NCBI GenBank assembly: GCA_019637095.1
Contig: JAHBWG010000069.1
Span: forward strand, 1-52,002
Reading direction: 5' to 3'
DNA: 52,002 nt
Source: Sandaracinaceae bacterium
GTDB lineage: Bacteria > Myxococcota_A > Polyangia > Polyangiales > Sandaracinaceae
This document shows, one piece after another, positions 8,918 through 17,309 of this stretch. Below the pieces are notes generated by a model. The model had not been told where the DNA came from. It saw only the letters and a list, made by a program, of their open reading frames with translations, and searched no databases. Every line of letters begins with the position of its first letter. Position 1 is the first letter of the stretch. Both the position numbers and the translations under genes were made by a program.

Positions 8918-11094
8918 CGCGCGAGGCGGTCGTCACGCACGGGGGCGCGGCGCACGGGGGCGCGGCGCTGGGGATCGTCGCGCTGGCGACCGCGCTCCTG
9001 TTCCTGCCGGCGTTCGAGGGGCGCTGGTTCGAGTGGGACGTGCCCGAGCAGTACTGGCCGGACCTCGTCTACTTGTGTTCCTCACTCCACGACGGCGAGC
9101 TGCCGCTCTGGAACCCGTACGACCGCGCGGGCTACCCGTACTACGCCGACCCGCAGGCGGGGACGTACCACCCGCTCCACTGGGCGATGTGCGCGCTGGG
9201 GCCGCGGCCGGGGCTCGGCTGGATGACGCTGCGCGTGGCGCTCGGGTTCTTCCTCGCGGGCGCCTTCGGCCTCCTGTGGCTGCGGCGGCTGCGCGTGCCG
9301 TGGAGCGGCGCGCTCGTCGGCGCGATCGTGATCGAGGCGGCGCCGTTCATGCGCCACAACTGGGAGCTCAACCTCACCCTCGCGCTCGCGCACCTGCCGC
9401 TGATCCTCTGGGCGACGGATCGCGCGGTGGTGGAGCGCCGCGCCGCCGACGGCGTCGTGCTCGGGTGGAGCGTGGCGCTGTGCGCGTGGGTCGGCTCGCC
9501 GCCCGCGCTCTGGCTCTCGCTCACGTTCGCCGCGCTCTACGCGCTCGCGCGGCTCGTGGGGGAGGTGCGGGCCGCGGGGCGCGGCGCGCTCTGGCCCGCG
9601 ATCGGCGCGCTCGCGATCGGCGCCATCGTCGCGGCGGGCCTCACCGCGGCGGTGATCGTGCCCGGGCTCGCGCTCGCGGAGCGCTCGGTCCAGGCGGGGC
9701 GCGACTACGCGTCGATCGCCGCCGAGGGTCTGTCGCCGGATCGGCTCGTCGCGCTCGCGTGGCCGCAGCCGGGCAACCACCTCTACGTCGGGCTCGTGCC
9801 GCTCGCGCTCGCGGGCGTCGCGCTCGCGACGCGGCGACCGCTCGCGATGTGGATGCTCGCGGTGGCGGTGATCGCGGTGCTGCTCGCGATGGGCGATCAC
9901 GGGCCGCTGTTCCGGCTCGCGTTCGAGTGGGTCCCGGGCGTGGATCGCTTCCGGTTGCCGTACCGCTACGAGGCGTGGCTCGGCCCGGCGGCGGGCGCGC
10001 TCGCCGCGCTCGGGATGGGGCGGCTCGCGCAGCGCGCCGAGGCGACGCCGCCGCGGAGCGCGCGCCCGCTCGCGGTGGTCGCGGCGCTCGCCGGTGTCCC
10101 GCTCGCGTTCGCGCTGCCCGCGCCTTCGATCGGGCTCGCGTGCTTGGCGGCGGCTGCGCTCCTCTGGGCGCTCGCGGAGCGGCGCGTGGGCTCGGTGTCG
10201 ATCGGCGCGTGCTTGGCGCTGCTCGTGCTCGCCGACGTCTCGACGGCGCTGCCGCCCGATCGGCACCTGCGCGGCGGCGCGCCGCCGGGCGACGACGCGA
10301 CGGCGGCCCGCGTCTTCGCCGAGGCGCCGGGCGAGGACCGCGTGGTGGACGAGTTCGCGATCTCGTGTCGCGCGGGGACGCGCCACGCGCGCCGCGAGCT
10401 CCGCGGCTACCAGGACCCGCTGACGCTGCGCGCGTTCGAGCGCGTGCTCGCGTCCCTGCGCGAGACGCCGGCGCTCGCGGAGCAATACGGCGTGCGCTAC
10501 GCGCTCCAGGGCCCACACTTCCTGCACGGTTGGGACCGGCACTTCCTCCCGCCGCCGGCGGCGCTGCGCGCGCAGCCCGGCGCGGTCGCGCGCGCGCACG
10601 GCGTGACGGAGCTGACCCGCGCGCTGCCGAGCGCGTACTGGGTCGACGCGGGGTCGGTCGAGCACGCGGCCGATCGCGCCGCCGCGCTCGAGCGCGTGCG
10701 CGCGCTCGCGCCCGCGCCGATCGCGATCCTCGACGGCGTGACCGAGGGGAGCCCGCGGACCGGCGCCGGCGCCCTCCCCGCTTCGGTCCTCGCCGCGACC
10801 GACGTCGTGATCGGCCGCGACCGCGTCGCGCTGTCGATCGACGCGCCGCAGGGCGGCGTCGTGGTCGTCAACGAGGCCTTCTATCCTGGCTGGGAGGCGC
10901 GCGTGGACGGCGCGCCCGCGCCCATCTACCGCGCGAACGCGCTCGTCCGGGCGATCCCCGTGTCAGCCGGCGCGCACCGCGTCACGATGGAGTTCGCGCC
11001 GCGCGACGGCGCGCCGCTGCGGTGGCTGCTCCTCGTGACGCTCATCGCGAGCGCCCTCGCGTTCGCGCTCCTCCGCCGCCCCTCGGCTCGATGA
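8914..11094 (+). CDS. YfhO-family multi-span membrane protein
   Basis: A 726-residue membrane protein. It has the YfhO signature after the first span: 'SLHDGELPLWNPYDRAGYP' followed by the PQAGTYHPL turn. Many hydrophobic Ala/Leu segments follow up to about residue 470. The C-terminal beta-rich domain contains 'NEAFYPGWEARVDGAPAPI', the typical YfhO tail. YfhO proteins are GT-C-like and in Gram-positive bacteria help glycosylate lipoteichoic acid; the substrate here is unknown. The start is the ATG in an ATGA overlap with the GT39-like gene, which implies a shared glycan-transfer job. The much longer open frame upstream of this ATG runs through the preceding gene in another frame and is not real. 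Confidence 0.85.
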   Translation: MTREAVVTHGGAAHGGAALGIVALATALLFLPAFEGRWFEWDVPEQYWPDLVYLCSSLHDGELPLWNPYDRAGYPYYADPQAGTYHPLHWAMCALGPRPGLGWMTLRVALGFFLAGAFGLLWLRRLRVPWSGALVGAIVIEAAPFMRHNWELNLTLALAHLPLILWATDRAVVERRAADGVVLGWSVALCAWVGSPPALWLSLTFAALYALARLVGEVRAAGRGALWPAIGALAIGAIVAAGLTAAVIVPGLALAERSVQAGRDYASIAAEGLSPDRLVALAWPQPGNHLYVGLVPLALAGVALATRRPLAMWMLAVAVIAVLLAMGDHGPLFRLAFEWVPGVDRFRLPYRYEAWLGPAAGALAALGMGRLAQRAEATPPRSARPLAVVAALAGVPLAFALPAPSIGLACLAAAALLWALAERRVGSVSIGACLALLVLADVSTALPPDRHLRGGAPPGDDATAARVFAEAPGEDRVVDEFAISCRAGTRHARRELRGYQDPLTLRAFERVLASLRETPALAEQYGVRYALQGPHFLHGWDRHFLPPPAALRAQPGAVARAHGVTELTRALPSAYWVDAGSVEHAADRAAALERVRALAPAPIAILDGVTEGSPRTGAGALPASVLAATDVVIGRDRVALSIDAPQGGVVVVNEAFYPGWEARVDGAPAPIYRANALVRAIPVSAGAHRVTMEFAPRDGAPLRWLLLVTLIASALAFALLRRPSAR

Positions 11095-11286
11095 CCGCGG
11101 AGGCGTCGCGGTGCGCGATGCTCGCGCAGGCGTCGGAGGGGGAGCCGCCGCCACGATCATTCGCGGGAGGCGACGAGGCCAGAAGAAGCGGAGAGGACGA
11201 CGCGGCGAGCTCCGCTCGCTTCGGTTCATCGGGACACATCGCGGCCCGTGCTGCCCGTGCGAGTCCGGCGTGGTAAACCTCTCAGC

Positions 11287-12087
11287 GTGGAGGCGGTCGA
11301 CGTAGACGAGCTGCTGGATCGGCATCGCGACCGGCTCAGGGCGCTGCTCCGCGACATCGTCGAGGAGGAGCTCGGCGACAACCCGTTCACGCTCCCCCTC
11401 GACGATTTCCTCGCCCGCACGGACGACGAGCGGGCCGCGCTCGTCCGACGAGCCGCCCACGTGGCGCGCGCCCGCGTGGATCGCGAGCTCGAGGAGCGCG
11501 GAGCAGCTTGGATCGTCCTCGTGGGCGAAGACGTGGTCATGGACTCGACGGAGCGAGCCGCGCTCCCGACGGTGGACGAGGTGGTCGCGCTCGGTCGAGC
11601 GCAGAACCGGGTGCCCTACCTCTTCGAGGCAGCGCTCATCGAAGAGATCCCGGCCCTCGCGGAGTGGGCGCCCGTCGCGACCGGCATCGCCGACGAGCGG
11701 TACCCGACGCTGCCGCTGCGCTTCGGTGCGCAGGTGCTCGACGCAGACCTCGACACCGGTGCACACGGGACCTTCGCGGACGCGAGCCTGCGCGAGGCGT
11801 CGACCTCCCCGGCCATCTGGTTCTCGGGACGCCACCTCGGTCGGCTCTTCGAGTGGTCGCCCGACCGCGTCGACGTCACGGTCGCGCTCGGAGACGGGTC
11901 CGTGTGCGCGACGTCGCTCCCCGTTCGCTGGGTGCGGGAGTGGGCGAAGTCGCCGTTCGTTCGGCTCAACGCACACCCGAGGGTGCTCGTAGGCCGGGAT
12001 CTCCTGCGCGCCCTCGGGCTGGAGCTGACGCTGCGCGCACGCTCCGCCCAAACGGAAGTCCTCGGCGCAGGCCCCGCGCGAGGCTAG
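11287..12087 (+). CDS. Retropepsin-like single-domain aspartic protease candidate
   Basis: A 266-residue protein. The C-terminal ~120 residues look like one retropepsin lobe. There is a catalytic loop 'DADLDTGAHGTFAD' with D156-T-G-A, and near residue 233 the second hallmark 'VLVGRDLLRALGLEL', which corresponds to the G-R-[DN]-L-L helix of retroviral-type proteases. With only one Asp motif, an active enzyme would have to be a homodimer. Residues 1-130 are helical and charged ('RHRDRLRALLRDIVEEELGD'). I chose the GTG at 11287 because codons from the alternative GTG at 11248 have poor third-position GC. No signal peptide is seen, so it is probably cytosolic. It sits alone between YfhO and the ABC exporter. 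Confidence 0.7.
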   Translation: MEAVDVDELLDRHRDRLRALLRDIVEEELGDNPFTLPLDDFLARTDDERAALVRRAAHVARARVDRELEERGAAWIVLVGEDVVMDSTERAALPTVDEVVALGRAQNRVPYLFEAALIEEIPALAEWAPVATGIADERYPTLPLRFGAQVLDADLDTGAHGTFADASLREASTSPAIWFSGRHLGRLFEWSPDRVDVTVALGDGSVCATSLPVRWVREWAKSPFVRLNAHPRVLVGRDLLRALGLELTLRARSAQTEVLGAGPARG

Positions 12088-12193
12088 CTCGCCACCCGCC
12101 GGTGGCCGCTAGGACCCCAGCGATGACGCGCTGGCCCGCGAGGGAGCGTGTAACTCTTGCGGCGCACGCCGCCGCGGGCTCAACTCCCCGGCG

Positions 12194-14035
12194 ATGAGGA
12201 GCCGGCCGCCGCGGAGCACGCTCGTCGAGGTGCGCCTGCTCGTGGACAACGTGCGCCGCGCGGTCGGGCTCGCGCTGCGCCTCGAGCGCGGGCTGACCGC
12301 GCGCTACGTGATCGTGTCCGTGTTCAACGCGCTGCTCCCCGTCGCGATCGCGTGGGTCGGCAAGGAGATCGTGGACGCGGTCGTCACCGCGATGGGCACG
12401 CCGGACCACCCGCTCGGGGCGACGCTCTTCTGGGTGGCGATCGAGCTGTGCCTCATCCTCGCCGCCCACGCGAGCGGGCAGTACCTCGGCTACGTGCAAC
12501 AACTGTTGCGCGCGCGGCTCGCGCTGCACGTCGACGTGGTGATCTTCGACAAGGCCCTGCGCCTGGGCGTGAAGCACTTCGAGGACCCGGAGTTCATGGA
12601 CGTGCTCGAGCGCGCGCGCAAAGAGTCGAGCTGGCGCCCGCTCGAGATGATCACCAACGGCCTGCGCCTCGCGCGCAACGTGGTGACCCTCGTCGGCTTC
12701 GCGCTGCTCCTCGCGCAGTTCAGCGGCTGGGCCGTGCTCGCGCTCACCCTCGCGGGGCTCCCGTTCCTCGCGGAGGTCCGCTACGCGGCCGAGCAGTACA
12801 CGATCAAGGCGCGCCGCACGCAGGACGAGCGCCAGGCCCATTACCTGCAACAGCTCTTGACGAGCGACTACTACGTCAAGGAGGTGAAGCTGTTCGCGCT
12901 CGGGCCGATGCTCCTCGGCCGGCACCGCGACCTCCACGAGCGCTTCTACGCCGAGGACCGCGCGTTCGCGCGCCGCCGCGGCGCCGCGGTGACGGCGCTC
13001 GGGATGATCAGCGTGGGCGTCTTCTACGCGATCTACGTGGTGATCGTCGGACAGACCGCGATCGGCGCGATCACCCTCGGCTCGATGACGCTCTACCTCG
13101 GCGTGTTCCGCCAGGGGCAAGACGCCTTCCGCAGCGCGATGAGCAGCATCGCGGGCGCGTACGAGGACAACCTCTACATCCAGAACCTCTTCGACTACCT
13201 CGCGATCGAGGACGACGACGTCGCCCGCTCGGGCCCGGGCGACGGAGCGCCGAAGGACGCGGCCGGCCCGCGGATCCGGTTCGAGGGCGTCGGCTTCGAC
13301 TACCCGGGCTCCGAGCGCCCCGCGCTCGACGGGATCGACCTCGACATCGCGCCGGGCTCGACGGTCGCGCTCGTCGGCCCGAACGGCGCGGGCAAGACCA
13401 CGCTGATCAAGCTGCTCGTCGGGCTCTATCCGCTCGACCGCGGGAAGATCTTCATCGGCGACGACGACCTCGCGACGCTCGACAAGGGCGAGGTGCGCAG
13501 CCGCATCGGCGTGCTCTTCCAGGACTTCGTGCACTACCACTTCAGCGCGGCCGACAACGTCGGCATCGGGTGGCTCCCCGCGCTCGAGGACCGCGCCGCG
13601 GTCGAGGAGGCCGCGCGGCAGGCGGGCGCCGACGCGCTGATTGAGGCGCTGCCGCAGGGCTACGACACGATGCTCGGGCGCTGGTTCGGCGGCGAGCAGC
13701 TCTCGGTCGGGCAGTGGCAGCGCATGGCGCTCGCGCGCGCGTTCATGCGCAAGAGCCGCGTGCTGATCCTCGACGAGCCGACGGCGGCGATCGACGCCGA
13801 GGGCGAGCACGAGATCTTCGAGCGGTTCGCGGAGCTCAAGCAGGGCGCGACCGCGATCCTCATCACGCACCGCTTCAGCACGGTGCGGATGGCGGACCGG
13901 ATCGTGGTGCTCGACGAGGGCCGGATCGTCGAGACGGGCACGCACGCGGAGCTGCTCGCGAAGGGCGGGCTCTACGCGCGGATGTGGAGCCTGCAGGCCG
14001 AGGGCTACCTCGAGGCGGGAGCGGCGAGCGCGTGA
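12194..14035 (+). CDS. ABC exporter, fused permease and ATPase (first copy)
   Basis: A 613-residue half-transporter with an N-terminal six-helix permease (about residues 30-330) and a C-terminal ATPase. Walker A is GPNGAGKTT near residue 395, followed by a Q-loop (VLFQDFVHYHF), the signature LSVGQWQRM near 503, Walker B VLILDEPTAAID near 522 and a switch His (LITHR). It should act as a homodimeric exporter of a lipid, peptide or glycoconjugate. No C39 peptidase domain precedes the permease. The stop overlaps the GTG of the deacetylase/glycosyltransferase fusion gene, which ties the exporter to that locus. It is clearly paralogous to the transporter at 31364. Confidence 0.92.
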   Translation: MRSRPPRSTLVEVRLLVDNVRRAVGLALRLERGLTARYVIVSVFNALLPVAIAWVGKEIVDAVVTAMGTPDHPLGATLFWVAIELCLILAAHASGQYLGYVQQLLRARLALHVDVVIFDKALRLGVKHFEDPEFMDVLERARKESSWRPLEMITNGLRLARNVVTLVGFALLLAQFSGWAVLALTLAGLPFLAEVRYAAEQYTIKARRTQDERQAHYLQQLLTSDYYVKEVKLFALGPMLLGRHRDLHERFYAEDRAFARRRGAAVTALGMISVGVFYAIYVVIVGQTAIGAITLGSMTLYLGVFRQGQDAFRSAMSSIAGAYEDNLYIQNLFDYLAIEDDDVARSGPGDGAPKDAAGPRIRFEGVGFDYPGSERPALDGIDLDIAPGSTVALVGPNGAGKTTLIKLLVGLYPLDRGKIFIGDDDLATLDKGEVRSRIGVLFQDFVHYHFSAADNVGIGWLPALEDRAAVEEAARQAGADALIEALPQGYDTMLGRWFGGEQLSVGQWQRMALARAFMRKSRVLILDEPTAAIDAEGEHEIFERFAELKQGATAILITHRFSTVRMADRIVVLDEGRIVETGTHAELLAKGGLYARMWSLQAEGYLEAGAASA

Positions 14036-16068
14036 GCCACGCGAACAACCTCTACTTCCACTACGCGAGCGCGGGCGCGTCGCCGCGCCGCATGACGATC
14101 TCCGTCGAGGCGCTCGCGCGCGTGGTCGAGGCGGAGCGCGCGGCCGGCCGGCGCCCGGGGCGGCTCACCGAGTACCTCGACGGGGCACCGGACGGCGCGT
14201 GCTTCACCGTCTCGTTCGACGACGCGCACGCGTCGGTGCTCGCGCACGCGGCGCCCCTGCTCGCGGAGCTCGACGTGCCGGCGACGCTGTTCGTCCCGAC
14301 CGCGTTCGTCGGCACCTCGGACGAGCTGCTCGACTGGGACGCGCTCGGCCGGCTGCGCGAGCTCGGCTGGACGCTCGGCGCGCACTCGCACACGCACCCG
14401 CGCATGGGCTGGCGCCTCTACGACGAGGACGAGGCCGCCCACCGCGCGCGCCTCCTCGACGAGTGCGTCCGCGCGCGCGAGACGATGGCGCGCGAGCTCG
14501 GCGAGGCGCCGCGGCTCTTCGCGTACCCCTTCGGCGAGGCGCCCGACCTCGCGCGCGAGGCGGTCGCCGCCGCGGGCTACGACGCCGCGTTCACCGTCGC
14601 GCCGAGCGCCGCGTGGGACGGCGATCGCCTGCGCATCCCGCGCGTCGAGGGCCAGCCGCCGCCGCCCGGCGTCTCCGAGGCGCGCACCTCGTTCAGCGTG
14701 GTGGTGCCCGCGTTCGAGCGGGTGAAGATCCTGAGCGAGGTGGTGACGCGCCTCGCGAAGCAGACCTACCCGCGCGATCGCTACGAGGTGATCGTCGTCG
14801 ACGACGGATCGCGCGAAGACGTGTCGCCGATCTTCGCCGAGATGCCAGAGAACGTGCGGCTCGTGCGGCAAGGAGACGCGGCGTTCCGCGCCGGCCAGGC
14901 GCGGCAGCGCGGCGCGCGCGAGGCGCGGCACGACGTGCTCGCGTTCCTCGACGCCGACGTCGCGGTCGGCAAGGACTTCCTGTGGCACCTCGACTGGGCG
15001 CACCGGCACGTCGAGGACGCGGTGCTGCTCGGCTACCTCTCCGGCTACAACCTCCACGACCTCGGCCACGTCCACACGCTCGACGAGGTGCGCGGCCAGG
15101 ACCTCGATCGGCTGCGCGTCATCCCGGACCGCTCGCGCGAGCCCGCCCTGCGCGCGACGTTCGATCACCCCGAGTGGCTCGACGACCCGTGGACGCTCAC
15201 CTATACGGGGAACGTCTCGTTGTCACGCTCGCTCTTCGAGCGGGTGGGCGGGTTCGCGGACGACTTCGTCGGCTGGGGCCTCGAGGACCTCGACCTCGGC
15301 TATCGTCTGCACCGCGCCGGCGCGCGCTTCGTGTTCTCGCGGTTCGCGATCGGGTTCCACCTCACGGACCCGCACGAGGCCGCGCCGCGGAACCCGTTTC
15401 GCCGCCGCGCGCCGACGCGCGACGCGTTCGCGGGCTACCTCGCGAACCTCGCGCGCCTCGAGGCCGCGCACGCGGGCGACCCGGCCATCGCCGCGTTCGC
15501 CGCGCGCTCGCGCGCCGACGTCGAGGAGACCTGCTCGCGGCCGCACACGGTCGGCATCGAGTGGGGCGGCGCGGCCACCGTGCGCTCGCCGTGGCACCGG
15601 CGGTTGCACCGCGTGATCCCGGGCGGCGTCCCGCTCCACGAGCTGTGCGATCGCGTCGCGTACGCCGAGAAGGTGCGGGCGCGGAGCGTGTACGTGCTCG
15701 GCGGCGCCCCGGCCGAGCACGGCGCGTTCCTCGAGGTGGTGCGGCGCGCGCGCGACGTCGTCGAGTGGGTCGCGATGCGCACGCTCGTGTACCCGTTCGC
15801 CGCGCCGGGGCTCGCGCGGGCGGCGCGAGCGGCCGGCGTCGTCGCCGCGACGTGCGAGGTCCACGCGATGCGCCGCGACGTGCACGAGGCGATCCTCGGG
15901 CCGGACACCTTCGACGCGTTCCGCCGCGGGCTCGACGCGCTCGCCGAGGCAGGCATCGAGCGCTCGGCGCGCGTCGTGCGCTCGCCCCGCGCCGCGGCCG
16001 CGCACGAGGACACCCTCGCCGCGCTCGCCGCCGAGGGCATCCGCGTCGACGAGGTCGTCGAGCTGTGA
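14032..16068 (+). CDS. Polysaccharide deacetylase, GT2 glycosyltransferase and degenerate radical-SAM-like fusion
   Basis: A 678-residue three-part protein. Residues about 50-215 form a NodB-type deacetylase ('TVSFDDAH' metal Asp, HSHTHP motif near 117, 'FAYPFGEAP'). From 222 there is a GT2 nucleotide-sugar transferase ('SVVVPAFERVKIL', 'VIVVDDGS', 'AFLDADVAV') with the C-terminal acceptor module 'WGLEDLDLGYRLHRAG' near 414. Residues about 504-678 resemble the radical SAM barrel in outline: 'VYVLGGAPAEHGAFLEVVRRA' at the GGEP position and 'VHEAILGPDTFDAFRRGLDA' at the usual late strand. The CxxxCxxC cluster is absent, so this part cannot bind the usual 4Fe-4S cluster. It starts at a GTGA overlap with the ABC exporter. 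The transferase part is paralogous to the gene at 17310. Confidence 0.82.
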   Translation: MSHANNLYFHYASAGASPRRMTISVEALARVVEAERAAGRRPGRLTEYLDGAPDGACFTVSFDDAHASVLAHAAPLLAELDVPATLFVPTAFVGTSDELLDWDALGRLRELGWTLGAHSHTHPRMGWRLYDEDEAAHRARLLDECVRARETMARELGEAPRLFAYPFGEAPDLAREAVAAAGYDAAFTVAPSAAWDGDRLRIPRVEGQPPPPGVSEARTSFSVVVPAFERVKILSEVVTRLAKQTYPRDRYEVIVVDDGSREDVSPIFAEMPENVRLVRQGDAAFRAGQARQRGAREARHDVLAFLDADVAVGKDFLWHLDWAHRHVEDAVLLGYLSGYNLHDLGHVHTLDEVRGQDLDRLRVIPDRSREPALRATFDHPEWLDDPWTLTYTGNVSLSRSLFERVGGFADDFVGWGLEDLDLGYRLHRAGARFVFSRFAIGFHLTDPHEAAPRNPFRRRAPTRDAFAGYLANLARLEAAHAGDPAIAAFAARSRADVEETCSRPHTVGIEWGGAATVRSPWHRRLHRVIPGGVPLHELCDRVAYAEKVRARSVYVLGGAPAEHGAFLEVVRRARDVVEWVAMRTLVYPFAAPGLARAARAAGVVAATCEVHAMRRDVHEAILGPDTFDAFRRGLDALAEAGIERSARVVRSPRAAAAHEDTLAALAAEGIRVDEVVEL

Positions 16069-16139
16069 GCCGCGTCGCGCCCCGCTTCGAATGACGAAAT
16101 GACGAGGATCGTCCCCGGTGATCCCCCCTACTGGCGCGC

Positions 16140-17198
16140 TCAGAGATCGGTGCGCTCGGTCCCCTCGAGCTCGAGGATGAAGTCCGCGCCGTACATCATC
16201 GCCGGCGTCCGGTAGCCCGCGGCGAAGTCGCCTTCGAGGACGCGCTCCGCGATCGCGAGCGACGCGATCGCCGTGAGCGTGTATCCCTCTGGACATCGCA
16301 AGCGAGCCTGCGCCTTGGTGGTGCCCTCCCGCGCCTCGCCCCAGAGGAGACTGAACGCCCGCGCGCGCTGCGCGTCGGTCGGCCCGGCGGGGCCGGCGTC
16401 GACGCGCCGCTGGAGCCGGCGCCGCACCGGCGCGCTGCCGAGCAGCCCGCCGAGGTAGCCCGCGACGCGCGCGCCGACCTGCGCGCTGCGCGGGACCGCC
16501 GTGTACACCTCGATGTTCGGGATCCCCGTCGAGGCGTAGGCGGTCGACACGTCGCCCCACGGGATCGAGAGGGTCGGGACCGGGCCGCGGCCGAAGTCGA
16601 CCTCACGCCGGAGCTCGCCGAGGCGGACGTCGGTGAGCGCGCCGTCGCGGCGGACGCGGTTCGGGCGACCCAGGCTCTCGACCATCGTCGTCGCCGTGCC
16701 GTGCGAGGTCTTGCCGCCGACCGAGGTGAACGCGAGCACGAGGTGCGTCGCCTCGGGCAGCCGTCGCTTCAGGTGGTTGGCGAGGCAGTCCGACGGCACC
16801 ACGTCGAAGCCCGTCCCCGGCATGAGCATCACGCCCGCGCGCTCCGCCTCGCCGCCGCGCGCCGCGCACGCCTCGAAGACGTCGATCTCGCCGGTGATGT
16901 CGAGGTAGTGGGTGCCCGTCCGCAAGCACGCGTCGACCATCGGCTCGCTCGTCCGCGAGAAGGGGCCCGCCGCGTGGATCACCACGTCGACGTCGGCGAG
17001 CCCGCGATCGAGCGCGGGCGGGTCGTCGAGCCCGAACGCGCGGTGCGGCAGCCCCAGCTCTTCGGCGAGCGCGGCGACCTTCGAGGCCGAGCGCCCCGCG
17101 AGGATCGGCAGGGCGCCACCGGCCGCGGCCCGCCGCGCGATGAGGTCGCCGGTGTAGCCGTACGCCCCGTAGATCAGGCAACGCGAGAGGTTCGTCAT
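16140..17198 (-). CDS. Saccharopine dehydrogenase-like NAD(P)-binding protein
   Basis: A 352-residue protein with an N-terminal Rossmann fold ('IYGAYGYTGDLIARRAAAGG' and a GRSASKV NADP-type follow-up). It is typical of the saccharopine dehydrogenase-like/trans-acting enoyl reductase group. Middle motifs fit the family: 'VIHAAGPFSRTSEPMVDACL', 'THYLDITGEI' and 'MPGTGFDVVPSDCLA'. Such proteins are oxidoreductases of varied or unknown substrate. It starts at the ATG at 17198. It is the only minus-strand gene inside the plus-strand biosynthetic locus. It converges on the fusion gene and diverges from the next glycosyltransferase, so it is probably transcribed separately. Confidence 0.88.
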   Translation of the reverse strand: MTNLSRCLIYGAYGYTGDLIARRAAAGGALPILAGRSASKVAALAEELGLPHRAFGLDDPPALDRGLADVDVVIHAAGPFSRTSEPMVDACLRTGTHYLDITGEIDVFEACAARGGEAERAGVMLMPGTGFDVVPSDCLANHLKRRLPEATHLVLAFTSVGGKTSHGTATTMVESLGRPNRVRRDGALTDVRLGELRREVDFGRGPVPTLSIPWGDVSTAYASTGIPNIEVYTAVPRSAQVGARVAGYLGGLLGSAPVRRRLQRRVDAGPAGPTDAQRARAFSLLWGEAREGTTKAQARLRCPEGYTLTAIASLAIAERVLEGDFAAGYRTPAMMYGADFILELEGTERTDL

Positions 17199-17309
17199 GG
17201 TGGCGCACCGTAGCCTCCGATCGAGCCGCGGCGCACGCGCCACCTCGCCCGCGAAGGAGATCGAGCGGTTGAGGCGGCTCGGCGTCGGTGGCATGGTTGG
17301 CGCCGTCTC

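Noticed and set aside
7075-11094. A long frame of about 1339 codons covering the GT39-like gene in another frame
   Set aside because: The upstream part is Arg/Ala/Gly-rich nonsense typical of GC-rich shadow frames. The YfhO protein begins at 8914.
11095-11286. Short frames in the gap between the YfhO-like gene and the retropepsin-like gene
   Set aside because: Mixed composition, no motif, and poor third-position GC. I see no gene here.
16069-16139. A GGATC/GATCC dyad between convergent genes as a terminator
   Set aside because: The stem is only 5 bp and there is no T-tract.
17199-17309. An 8-bp inverted repeat (GGTGGCGC/GCGCCACC, 30 bases apart) between the dehydrogenase and the glycosyltransferase
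   Set aside because: Wide spacing, pure GC content and overlap with the region next to the start codon make a chance match likely.
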